A stretch of 17,015 nucleotides of DNA from an uncultured Haloferula sp. (GTDB lineage Bacteria > Verrucomicrobiota > Verrucomicrobiae > Verrucomicrobiales > Akkermansiaceae): assembly GCA_946885645.1 (NCBI GenBank), contig CAMPGU010000061.1:1-17015 (forward strand). Reading direction: 5' to 3'. Under the pieces are notes generated by a model. It was given only the letters and a program-made list of their open reading frames with translations, was not told where the DNA came from and searched no databases. Positions within the stretch are counted from its first letter, which is position 1. The number at the start of each line of letters is the position of its first letter. Made by a program: the position numbers and the translations under genes. Positions 6,670 through 14,269 of this stretch are shown here, in pieces.

Positions 6670-7046
6670 GCGACACGAGCTCTCTCCGGATCCCTGATCC
6701 CGGAAGTTAGAAGCATGATCTCGAAGCGAATGCAGGAAGAGCCGACCATTGGATGATGCGCTGTTCCGCAGATTTCCCACTCGATCCGGCGGATGCGGGC
6801 GACGAGGCGCAAAGTCCGCCGGGGATGCCTGTCCGGCGTGACGTGGCGGTAGCTCCCGATGCGCGTCCGGAGGCTGGCTGACTGGCCGATGTAAAGGAGG
6901 CGCCCGGTGTCGTCGAAGAACCGGTACACGCCGGGCTCCTTTGGCAGGCTGGCGAAATACCGCGTCCCGAAGCGCTGCACGAGCGGGTTCTCCAAGCGGA
7001 AGAGGCCGGGCTGCCGGCCGCGGGTTGGATCCGGGATGTTCTTCAT
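6666..7046 (-). CDS. GIY-YIG nuclease domain protein
   Basis: GIY-YIG domains cut DNA in UvrC, homing enzymes and repair or recombination proteins. With the ATG at 7046 the protein has 126 residues and is essentially one domain. The hallmark strands are EPGVYRFFDDTG (GVY at 39-41) and LLYIGQSASLRTRIGSY (YIG at 52-54), with Arg60 or Arg62 as the expected catalytic Arg. The 'SYRHVTPDRHPRRTLRLVARIRRIEWEICGT' stretch of the UvrC-like single-domain family follows (split here only by residue numbering, 65-95). The metal-binding Glu that closes the active site can be placed at Glu109 (IRFEIMLL). The segment before it is longer than expected, and the usual 'RPxFN' ending is replaced by RDPERAR. A TTG at 7085 is an alternative start. 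The active site looks plausible, but the altered end leaves open that the gene is decaying. Confidence 0.78.
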   Translation of the reverse strand: MKNIPDPTRGRQPGLFRLENPLVQRFGTRYFASLPKEPGVYRFFDDTGRLLYIGQSASLRTRIGSYRHVTPDRHPRRTLRLVARIRRIEWEICGTAHHPMVGSSCIRFEIMLLTSGIRDPERARVA

Positions 7047-7261
7047 CGGAGCTTCTGAAGGCGGGTGATGGCGGGCGTTCTTCAAGTGCTTCCCCTACAC
7101 CCGGCCGGATTCCGGAAACGGGGGCCGCGCAGTTTTACGGAAGACTCCTGCCACACCCTTGGCCGGTTGGTTCCACGGATCATGGCATCCGGATTGCGAG
7201 AAGCATGGCGGCCGGAGCCGCATCGGGCTCGCGGTCCGGCCGACACCAATACCCGAATTTT

Positions 7262-7756
7262 ATGAACGACGAGAAAACCGAAATCGCCGACTGGCTGAGG
7301 GATGCTCACGCCATGGAGTCGAATCTGGTCCACATGCTGGAGGGGCAGGTGGAGCGCCTTTCCGACTTTCCGGAACTTCAACGGGCTGTATCGGAACACG
7401 CCGAGGAATCGCGGCGTCATGCCCAGTGGCTTGAAGACGCTTTGAAGTCCCTGGGACAGGACACGAGCATGCTGAAGGAAGGGATCGCCCGGCTTTCGGG
7501 GATGCTGGGCCCGCTGGGAATCGGCATGGCGTCGGATGCTCCGGTGAAGATCGTGCTAGCGAACTACGCCGCCGAGCACTTCGAGATCGCCTGCTACCGC
7601 TCCCTGAAATCCGCGGCGGAATTGCTCGGCTTTCCCGGCATCGCCCAGATCTGTGGGCGCATCCTGGAGGATGAAGAGCGCATGGCCGCCCTGCTTGAAC
7701 CCGCGATCCAGACGGTCACGAAGTCTCATCTCTCGCGGGTGTCCGCCGCCCACTGA
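7262..7756 (+). CDS. Ferritin-like four-helix protein of the YciF/DUF892 family
   Basis: The ATG at 7262 starts a 164-residue protein, the usual YciF-like length. The open frame continues further upstream, but that part is Arg/Gly-rich, overlaps the divergent GIY-YIG gene and has no family character. The four helices are: ADWLRDAHAMESNLVHMLEG (residues 9-28), ELQRAVSEHAEESRRHAQWL (38-57), APVKIVLANYAAEHFEIACY (93-112) and IAQICGRILEDEERMAALLE (127-146). Carboxylates and histidines that could build a di-iron site are Glu19, Glu49, His53, Glu108 and Glu138 or Glu139. Members are stress-related and of unclear biochemical role. The loop between helices 2 and 3 is Gly-rich (LSGMLGPLGIGMA) and rather hydrophobic. 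No clear ribosome binding site is visible. Confidence 0.8.
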   Translation: MNDEKTEIADWLRDAHAMESNLVHMLEGQVERLSDFPELQRAVSEHAEESRRHAQWLEDALKSLGQDTSMLKEGIARLSGMLGPLGIGMASDAPVKIVLANYAAEHFEIACYRSLKSAAELLGFPGIAQICGRILEDEERMAALLEPAIQTVTKSHLSRVSAAH

Positions 7757-7901
7757 CCTGTCTCCTGCCGAAGGGGAAGTGACGATGACGATCAGCCGAG
7801 TCCGGTGGAGCTCTCGCAGTGCGATTTGCGGGCCTGCTCTGCAAGATGCCCGCTCCCGGTGCATCGGTCGATGTTAGCCAAAGATTACGTCAGAATTTCA
7901 C

Positions 7902-9860
7902 ATGGCAATTATTCGAGAAATGGATCCCGACCGAACGGAAGACAACGATCAGGAAGACGCCGACCGCAAGCCGGGCGCGTCCCGGCGCTTCAAGGTTCTG
8001 TCGGTCCTGGCGGTTCTCGGGATAGTTCTTCTCTGGATCGCCCAGCGCCACATCGCCTCCTCGATCGACGGACGGATCAGGGAGCACCTGGAAACGAGAG
8101 GCTGGAGCTATCAGCGGAAGGGATCTTCGTGGGGGCCGCTCCGGGGTTTGATCCTCACCCGGGTCGCCATCGGACCGGTTGGAAAAGCCGCGGCTATCGA
8201 GCTCGATTCATTGCAGATCCGGTTTCCGTTGCGAAGAGCCTGGGGAGGCAGAGGCGGAGCGATCCGTGTAGGCTCACCCCGCGGGAAACTGGTGCTCAGG
8301 GACAGCCGCGGGGAAATCCATTTGCAGAGAACTTCCTTTGAAATCGAGTCACGGGGTCAGGAGCTGGTGGTGAAGAAGCTCTCCACACGCCATGGAAACC
8401 TGACGGCCGAATTGGAAGGGATCCTTCGGTTGGCCGGTAACTCTCCCGGGAGCTTATCGAAATGGCAGCCGGATTTCGATGTGGTGCGCGGAACCCTGGC
8501 CGCACTGGACATCAAGGGGGAGCGCAACCTGTTCAAGGTGACCGGCCGGTTCGAAGTGGACGCCCGCTCGGAGCCCGTGGCGTGGAATGCCAAGCTTTCG
8601 GGCAGCGGGGAGGAGATCCGATGGCAGGACATCTCCTTCTCGCGGGCGACCTCGGAGGCGTTTCTGTCCGAAGGTGCTTCGGAGATCACCACCCGCTTGG
8701 CGGTTGCCAGCGGTGAGATGGAATTCAGGGTGGAAAAGGACGATTGGGAGGCTTCTCCCTTTGCCTTCACCGGCAAGATTTCCGATCCCGCGAACCGCAG
8801 CAACGAGTTCCACGGGAGCTACCGGCCCGGGGAGGGAATCTGGACCTTGAAACGGATGAAGGGCGCGGCCGATCTTTGGGCGATCGCGCGGGGAATCCCC
8901 GAGTTCTCTTCACGGCTTCCCCGGAACCTTTCGATCGAGGTCTTCCCCGGAATCGATCTCCGGGATGTCACCCGGGTGCCGGGCGAGGAATGGCAGGTGG
9001 GGACGCTACTGCTCACAAGCGCCGCCGAGATGACGGTGACCACCGACAAGGGGCGGGAAGTAAAGGTCGGCGGACTCCGCGGGAACGCCTACCGCAGCAA
9101 AGATGCATGGGTGATCCGCAGTGCCACGGCCTCGCTGCTGGGCGGGGAATTGTCCGGCAGGGGGATCTACACGGACTTAAAGCTGCGCGACGCGAATCTG
9201 GTGGCGAAGGGAATGGAGCTCGCAGCCATCAAGGCAGCGGCAGGGCGCAAAAGCGCCGGCAAGGGTGTCCTGTCCCTTCACTATAAAGGGGAGGTGGACC
9301 TGAAATCCAAATCGCTCGAAGGCCGGGGCTCCTTGGAGCTCCAGAATGCGCCGGTGATCGAGATTCCTCTCCTCGATCAGACTTACGACCTCTTCACCTC
9401 GATGATCCCGGAGCTGAAGCGGGCCGACACGGGACAGTTCAATGCCACTTTCGTCTGCAAGGAGGAAGCGGTCGAGGTGCCGCGCTTCCTGGCGAGCGGG
9501 GGAACCCTGACGGTGAGTGCGAAGGGCCGCGTGGACCTTGAGAAGCGACGCGTCGATGGAGTAGCCCGCGGAAAACTATCCGGGCTCCCGGGCTTGTTGA
9601 CGAAGCCGCTCAGCCGCCTCTTGGAGATGGAGGTGGGAGGCCCTTTCGATGATATCCGGGTGAAACCGCTGGGGCCGGCCAAGCTGGTCTCGAATGCCGT
9701 GTCCGGCACCGTGGGGGTTCCCGTGGAAACCCTGGAAGAAGCCGGGAAGGTCACCGCCACCGTCATCGCGGAGGGGATCAAGCTCCCCTTCCAGTGGCTG
9801 GGCAAAGAGGAAAGCCCGCCGCAAGAAAAGGGAGAGGTAAAACGGTCGGAAAGGCACTAG
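7902..9860 (+). CDS. AsmA-like membrane-anchored protein
   Basis: The 652-residue product starts with an acidic cytoplasmic segment, then a single membrane helix at about 31-48 (KVLSVLAVLGIVLLWIAQ), leaving the rest in the periplasm. The body is a long run of amphipathic beta strands typical of the AsmA/TamB/YhdP superfamily, such as KKLSTRHGNLTAELEGIL, NLFKVTGRFEVDA and SKSLEGRGSLELQNAPV. The C-terminal AsmA-like block lies at about 470-605: IPLLDQTYDLFTSMIPEL, ADTGQFNATFVCKEEAVEVP, GGTLTVSAKGRVDLEKRRVD and EVGGPFDDIRVKPLG. The superfamily forms lipid-transporting grooves between inner and outer membrane, which fits a double-membrane bacterium. The ATG at 7920 (MDPDRTEDN) is an alternative start. 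The gene stands alone, with the LuxR-type gene starting 86 bases later. Confidence 0.82.
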   Translation: MAIIREMDPDRTEDNDQEDADRKPGASRRFKVLSVLAVLGIVLLWIAQRHIASSIDGRIREHLETRGWSYQRKGSSWGPLRGLILTRVAIGPVGKAAAIELDSLQIRFPLRRAWGGRGGAIRVGSPRGKLVLRDSRGEIHLQRTSFEIESRGQELVVKKLSTRHGNLTAELEGILRLAGNSPGSLSKWQPDFDVVRGTLAALDIKGERNLFKVTGRFEVDARSEPVAWNAKLSGSGEEIRWQDISFSRATSEAFLSEGASEITTRLAVASGEMEFRVEKDDWEASPFAFTGKISDPANRSNEFHGSYRPGEGIWTLKRMKGAADLWAIARGIPEFSSRLPRNLSIEVFPGIDLRDVTRVPGEEWQVGTLLLTSAAEMTVTTDKGREVKVGGLRGNAYRSKDAWVIRSATASLLGGELSGRGIYTDLKLRDANLVAKGMELAAIKAAAGRKSAGKGVLSLHYKGEVDLKSKSLEGRGSLELQNAPVIEIPLLDQTYDLFTSMIPELKRADTGQFNATFVCKEEAVEVPRFLASGGTLTVSAKGRVDLEKRRVDGVARGKLSGLPGLLTKPLSRLLEMEVGGPFDDIRVKPLGPAKLVSNAVSGTVGVPVETLEEAGKVTATVIAEGIKLPFQWLGKEESPPQEKGEVKRSERH

Positions 9861-9946
9861 CGGGCGGGCTCCAGCCGGTCCCCCACGGCTCCGGATGCGA
9901 AAGAGCGCATTGACATGGAAAGGCCGGAAGGTCTTCTGACGGTGTC

Positions 9947-11896
9947 ATGAAGCGCGCATCCGGAACGGATCCGTCGCTCGCCATCGAGCGCGCGGCCCTG
10001 CTTGGGCGCGAATTCTCCCTGGCTCTGCTGAAGGCGTCGGGAATCGACGAGACCGCGGTGACCGCTTTGTTTGATGGCGGCACGCTGGTGCCGGCGGGGC
10101 GGGCGGCGCATGCGAGATTCGCGGACGGGGATCTGCCGAAGAAGGTGGCGCGCGGGATTCCGTGGTCGCGGGCTAGGGATCATCATCTGGCGCTGGGTGA
10201 AGCGTCGAAGCAACAGCGCCTGCCGGGGGATGAAGTCGCAGGGCACTTCGAGGCGGCGCACCGTTTCGATCTGGCGCGGGCGGAGTGGATGCGCGCCGGG
10301 GAATCGGCCTGCCACGCGGGCGATTTCAAGAAGGCGCTGCTCTGCCTGGACCGGGCGCTGGCGATCTGGCCTTGGGACGAGGCGGCGGACGACCGGGTGC
10401 GGGTGTTGCGCGAGATGGCACGCTGCGCGGCGAATGCGCGGATGTCCGGCGCGGCCCGGAAAGCCTGGGAAGAGTTGGCCGACCATGCGCGGGTAGTGGG
10501 AAGACACGGGCTGCGGGCGGAAGCGCTGCATCAGCTCGCTGGCCTCTCTTCCGACCCCGTGCAGACCGGGATGCTTCTGAGCGAGGCGGCGACCCTGGCT
10601 GCGGAGGAACTCGGTGCTGAGGAATGCTTTCGCCACGGGCTGGCCCACGTGGACCACCTGCTGAACCGGGTGCGGATTTCCGCGGCCAGGGAGGTCCTGG
10701 CACGGGTGGAAGAAGCGGTGGACCGCGCCGGCGACCCGGGGATGCGCTGCGAGTTGCTCGGGTGGAAAGGACTGGCGGCGGCAATGGCGGGCGAAGCCGG
10801 GGATGCGGCGCTCTGGATCGAGGAGGGGCTGCGCCTGGCAATCGAGCACAACCTGCCGGAACTGGTGGCTGCGAGCTACAAGCGGCGGGCGAACATCGCC
10901 GACTATGCCGGCCACTATGCGCTGGAGAAGCAATCGCATGGTGTGGCGATCCGCTATTGCCGGGAGACGGGCACGGGGGAGGAGGTGGTCTGCATGGGCT
11001 GCCTGTCCTATGCGTGCTTCCGCACGGGCGATTGGCAGGAAGCGCTGGAGACCGCGGACGAGGTACTAGAGACACCGGATTTGCACCGGGGCTTGCGGGC
11101 GATCGCGCTCGCGATCAAGGGAATGGTCGGCACCTTCCGGGGCCATCGGGGCCCGGCGCTGCGGATCTTGGAAGAAGCCCTGGCCTGCCAGCGGGCGGAA
11201 GGGATGGTGGGGATGGAATTCCTGAACCTCTGGGCGATGGCCTATTGGCATGATTGCAATGGCGGCAAGGACGATGCCTCCGCCTTCTACGATGAGATCC
11301 GCGCGCTGTGGCGGGAGACCGACGACCTCCACGACGCGATCCCGGGGCTGCTCTTCGCGGGTGCCCATTATGCCGACCGCGGGCACCACGCGCAGCTCGC
11401 GGACTGCATCGACATCCTCGGACGGATCGTTTCCCGGAACGACATCCCGGAAGCCCGTGCCGCCCTGAGGGCGCTGGGCGCGGAGCAGGCGCGGCTGGAG
11501 GGTGATGCGGATGCCGCGGACGGCGCGCTGCGGGAAGCAGCGGTGCTGGCGGGGAAGGCGGGGCTGCCTCTGGAGCGGCTGTGGATCGAGTGCCGGCTGG
11601 AGAAACCGGAAAAGGAAACCATCGCCCTCGCCACGAAGCTCGGTGCCAAGCCGCTGCTCGCGCTGCTCAAGCACCGCGGTGGCCAGGCGGCGACCGGTGG
11701 CCTGACGCCGCGGCAGGGCGAGGTGCTGTCCTTTCTCGCCGCCGGCCTCACCAGCAAGGAAATCGGCGACCGCATGGGCCTGAGCACGCGCACGGTGGAA
11801 ATGCATGTGGGGCGCTTGCTGGAACGGCTGAACTGCCGCACCCGCCCGGAAGCGGTGGGCCTGGCGCAGGCCCGGGGCTGGCTGCGGCTACCGTAG
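9947..11896 (+). CDS. LuxR-type regulator with TPR-like repeats, lacking the LAL ATPase domain
   Basis: The 649-residue product ends with a clear LuxR/GerE helix-turn-helix (residues 586-645): LTPRQGEVLSFLAAGLTSKE, then GLSTRTVEMHVGRLLERLNC. Residues from about 110 to 570 are helical TPR-like repeats, for example GDFKKALLCLDRALAIWPWD and GDWQEALETADEVLE. The N-terminus (14-28, ERAALLGREFSLALL) and LPGDEVAGHFEAAHRFDLA (92-110) resemble the winged-helix segment that follows the nucleotide-binding domain in large LAL/MalT-type regulators ('AAVLGREFS...', 'ELAHHFEAA'). No Walker A or B motif exists in this protein. An in-frame stop at 9911-9913 and the upstream AsmA-like gene leave no room for one. 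It is therefore a natural, ATPase-less form, presumably sensing through its repeats. A methyltransferase gene follows 84 bases downstream on the same strand. The ribosome binding site is weak (GGAAGG 15 bases upstream). Confidence 0.87.
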   Translation: MKRASGTDPSLAIERAALLGREFSLALLKASGIDETAVTALFDGGTLVPAGRAAHARFADGDLPKKVARGIPWSRARDHHLALGEASKQQRLPGDEVAGHFEAAHRFDLARAEWMRAGESACHAGDFKKALLCLDRALAIWPWDEAADDRVRVLREMARCAANARMSGAARKAWEELADHARVVGRHGLRAEALHQLAGLSSDPVQTGMLLSEAATLAAEELGAEECFRHGLAHVDHLLNRVRISAAREVLARVEEAVDRAGDPGMRCELLGWKGLAAAMAGEAGDAALWIEEGLRLAIEHNLPELVAASYKRRANIADYAGHYALEKQSHGVAIRYCRETGTGEEVVCMGCLSYACFRTGDWQEALETADEVLETPDLHRGLRAIALAIKGMVGTFRGHRGPALRILEEALACQRAEGMVGMEFLNLWAMAYWHDCNGGKDDASAFYDEIRALWRETDDLHDAIPGLLFAGAHYADRGHHAQLADCIDILGRIVSRNDIPEARAALRALGAEQARLEGDADAADGALREAAVLAGKAGLPLERLWIECRLEKPEKETIALATKLGAKPLLALLKHRGGQAATGGLTPRQGEVLSFLAAGLTSKEIGDRMGLSTRTVEMHVGRLLERLNCRTRPEAVGLAQARGWLRLP

Positions 11897-11970
11897 TCCG
11901 CGCGGGCGGATACCGTAATTCCGACATCTAGCCGCGGCCGCCTCCTTTCGGCACGGTGCAGGCACAACCT

Positions 11971-11976
11971 TATAAA
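11971..11976 (+). promoter_or_regulatory. TATAAA hexamer directly upstream of the methyltransferase start
   Basis: TATAAA at 11971-11976 is a strong -10-like hexamer lying only four bases before the ATG at 11981. Transcription would start at or just inside the start codon, giving a leaderless mRNA. That agrees with the absence of a ribosome binding site. The matching -35 region (TCGGCA at 11948) is poor, so this may be chance. Confidence 0.2.
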
Positions 11977-11980
11977 AGAC

Positions 11981-13069
11981 ATGTGCATTGCCTGTGAGAC
12001 CAAATTGAGCCCGGAATCGCTCGACGAATTCGGGGGCCGCTTCCTCAACATCCTCAACCATGGCGCGCTGGCCGTGATGATCTCCATCGGCCACCGGACC
12101 GGGCTCTTCGCCGCGATGCGGCAGACCGGCCCGGCCACCAGCCACCAGCTCGCCGCGGAGGCCGGCCTCGCCGAACGCTACGTGCGCGAGTGGCTGGGCG
12201 CGATGACTTGCGGGGGAATCGCGAGCTGCGACGAAACCGGCAGCGTCTTCACCCTAGTCCCCGCAGCAGCAGAGATGCTCGGCGGCGGGAATGGTCAGGA
12301 GAGTCTCGCGTACCTGGCGCAGTATGTCGGCATGATGGGATTCGTGGAGGACAAGGTGATCGATTGCTTCCACCGCGGCGGCGGCGTGCCCTACTCGGCT
12401 TTCCCCCGCTTCCACGAGGTGATGGCCTGTGACAGCAAGCAGACCGTGGTCGATCCTTTGCTCGACCATATTTTGCCGCTGGTGCCGGGCATCTCGCTGG
12501 CCATGCACAACGGGATCGACGTGCTGGATATCGGCTGCGGCCGGGGCAAGGCGCTGCTCAAGATGGCCGCGCAATTCCCGCGGAGCCGCTTCACCGGCTG
12601 GGATCTCAGCGAGGAGGCCACCCGCGACGCGGGCAACGAGGCGAACGCGCTGGGCCTCCGGAACGTGAAGTTTGAAGTACGGGATCTCTCGGACTTCCAC
12701 GAGACCGCGCCCGCCGCCGCCTTCGGGTTCATCACCGCCTTCGACGCCATCCACGATCAAGCGCGGCCCGACCACGTGCTCGCGGGCATCCGCAAGGCGC
12801 TGAAGGAGGACGGCGTTTTCCTGATGCAGGACATCGGGGCCTCCAGCAACGTGGCGGAGAACACCGGCCACGCGATTGGCACGCTCCTCTACAGCCTCTC
12901 CTGCACCCACTGCATGACCGTTTCGCTCGCCCAGGGCGGCCTCGGCGTGGGCGCGATGTGGGGCGAACAGCTCACCCGCGAATTCCTGGCGAACGCGGGC
13001 TTCCGGCAAGTGGAGCGCCGGACGCTCCCGCACGACATTCAAAACTATTACTACATCGTGAAGCCGTGA
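11981..13069 (+). CDS. SAM-dependent methyltransferase with N-terminal winged helix (Rv2258c-like)
   Basis: The 362-residue product has two parts. Residues about 28-95 form the winged-helix, dimerisation-type domain of the Rv2258c-like group (GALAVMISIGHRTGLFAAM, QLAAEAGLAERYVREWLGAM). The class I methyltransferase fold follows: motif I VLDIGCGRGKALLKMA (181-196), acidic strand FTGWDLSEEA (204-213), FITAFDAIHDQ (250-260) and LKEDGVFLMQDIGAS (284-298 region). The conserved tail has HCMTVSLAQGGLGVGAMWG and FLANAGFRQVE. It should transfer a methyl group from SAM to an unknown small molecule or protein; the N-terminal helix-turn-helix is not proof of DNA binding. Two CxxC pairs stand out: MCIAC at the N-terminus and CTHC near residue 300. 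The gene directly follows the LuxR-type regulator. No ribosome binding site is visible. Confidence 0.9.
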   Translation: MCIACETKLSPESLDEFGGRFLNILNHGALAVMISIGHRTGLFAAMRQTGPATSHQLAAEAGLAERYVREWLGAMTCGGIASCDETGSVFTLVPAAAEMLGGGNGQESLAYLAQYVGMMGFVEDKVIDCFHRGGGVPYSAFPRFHEVMACDSKQTVVDPLLDHILPLVPGISLAMHNGIDVLDIGCGRGKALLKMAAQFPRSRFTGWDLSEEATRDAGNEANALGLRNVKFEVRDLSDFHETAPAAAFGFITAFDAIHDQARPDHVLAGIRKALKEDGVFLMQDIGASSNVAENTGHAIGTLLYSLSCTHCMTVSLAQGGLGVGAMWGEQLTREFLANAGFRQVERRTLPHDIQNYYYIVKP

Positions 13070-13080
13070 GGCGTAACCCC

Positions 13081-13105
13081 GGGAATTCCCTGCCTTTCTA
13101 AAGGC
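13081..13105. terminator. Weak hairpins between the convergent methyltransferase and nagZ genes
   Basis: The 54-base convergent gap holds a perfect palindrome GGGAATTCCC (13081-13090) and a 5-bp hairpin GCCTT/AAGGC with loop TCTA (13092-13105). Either could slow polymerase from both sides, but neither has a T run, so this is not a standard intrinsic terminator. Confidence 0.25.
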
Positions 13106-13123
13106 GGCCTCTCATCCAACTAC

Positions 13124-14191
13124 TCAATAATCCGCCACCGGCGAGTTCGGCAGCACGGCGCCTTCCTCCGGCACCTGGGCGGCGAGTTCCGCAATCTCCT
13201 TGCAGACGGCTTCCCACTTCGTCTCCGACCATTTGAGCGGCCCGTGGAGCTTCTTGCGGAAGCGCGCGAGGCGCTTCTCCGCGCCCTCGGTCGCGTAGGA
13301 GGAAAGCTTGCCCAGTTCCTTCGCCGCGGCTTCCGCGCGTTCGGTGCGGTGGCAGATCATCGCCAGGTCGTTGCCCGCTTCGATGGCGGCCACCACGTCG
13401 CTGTTGTCCAGGTAGCGGTCGGCGATGGCGCCCATGTCGAGGTCGTCGGTGAGGACAAGGTGCCTGTCGAAGCCGAGCTGGTCGCGGAGGAAGCCGGTGA
13501 CCATCCGCTTCGAGAGCGAGGCGGGGCGGTCGGGGTCGATGGCGGGAAAGAGCACGTGCGCCAGCATCACCGCGTCCAGCTCCGGCATCAGCGCCGTGTA
13601 GGGGATGATGTCCTCCTTCAGCAGATCGCCGAGGGTGGCGTCGGAAACCGGCAGATCGAAATGGGGATCGGAGAGCGCGCGGCCGCAGGCGGGGAAGTGC
13701 TTCGCGCAGGAGCGGACCGAGCGTTTGCGTAGCCAGCGGTTCCAGCTCCCCGCATGATCGATCACGCGCTGCGGATCGCGGCCCCAGCAGCGCCCGCGCA
13801 GCGCGTTCTGGGTGCCGGGGTGGTGGTCCAGATCGAGCACCGGGGCGAAGTCGAGATTGAAGCCGAGCAGCCGGAGCTGGTCGCCGGTCAACATGCCCGC
13901 CCTCGCGCTCAGGAGGGTATCGCCCTTCGCGGCGAGGGCATTCGCCGAGGGCAGGGCGGGGGCGATGTCCTTCGTGCGCGTGACCCGGCCGCCCTCCTGG
14001 TCGATCGCCAGGATCGGCTCGTCCACCGAGAGATCCCGCAGATCGTCCGTCAGCTTCCGGGTCTGCGCGGCACCGGTGATATTCCGGCCGAAGAGGATGT
14101 AGCCTGCGGGCTGCAGCTTGCGGAAAAGCGCGGCCTCCTCCGCAGTGAGTTCCGGGCCTTGGACGCCGAGCAGCAGGAGATGACCGTTCAC
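13124..14191 (-). CDS. nagZ: NagZ-like beta-N-acetylglucosaminidase (glycoside hydrolase family 3)
   Basis: NagZ removes N-acetylglucosamine from anhydro-muropeptides in the cytoplasm during cell-wall recycling. The GTG at 14191 gives 355 residues with no signal peptide, the size of single-domain NagZ. Visible family motifs are GYILFGRNI (30-38), AIDQEGGRVTR (62-72), LGFNLDFAPVLDLD (109-122), KHFPACGRALSDPHFDLP (164-181), DAVMLAHVLFPAID and the nucleophile region VLTDDLDMGAI, with Asp249 as the expected nucleophile. The Asp-x-His acid/base dyad is kept as Asp175-Pro-His177. The canonical KHFPGHGDT is however KHFPACGRA: the His that normally helps hold the GlcNAc is Cys169. Substrate preference may therefore differ. 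The gene lies 78 bases downstream of the solenoid-protein gene on the same strand and probably shares its transcript. Confidence 0.88.
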   Translation of the reverse strand: MNGHLLLLGVQGPELTAEEAALFRKLQPAGYILFGRNITGAAQTRKLTDDLRDLSVDEPILAIDQEGGRVTRTKDIAPALPSANALAAKGDTLLSARAGMLTGDQLRLLGFNLDFAPVLDLDHHPGTQNALRGRCWGRDPQRVIDHAGSWNRWLRKRSVRSCAKHFPACGRALSDPHFDLPVSDATLGDLLKEDIIPYTALMPELDAVMLAHVLFPAIDPDRPASLSKRMVTGFLRDQLGFDRHLVLTDDLDMGAIADRYLDNSDVVAAIEAGNDLAMICHRTERAEAAAKELGKLSSYATEGAEKRLARFRKKLHGPLKWSETKWEAVCKEIAELAAQVPEEGAVLPNSPVADY

Positions 14192-14269
14192 GGCGCGAGA
14201 ATGGAGCCGCGGAGCCGATGAGGAAACGGGAAAAGCGAGCTTCTCCTCGCGGATTGAAACGCCGCGCCG

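Noticed and set aside
6941..7261. N-terminal extension of the ferritin-like protein by 107 codons
   Set aside because: The extension is Arg/Gly/Ser-rich, overlaps the divergent GIY-YIG gene and is not part of the YciF-like fold, which starts at 7262.
9857..10939. A 360-codon minus-strand frame opposite the LuxR-type regulator
   Set aside because: Composition is Arg/Pro/His-rich without motifs, whereas the plus strand encodes a clear regulator.
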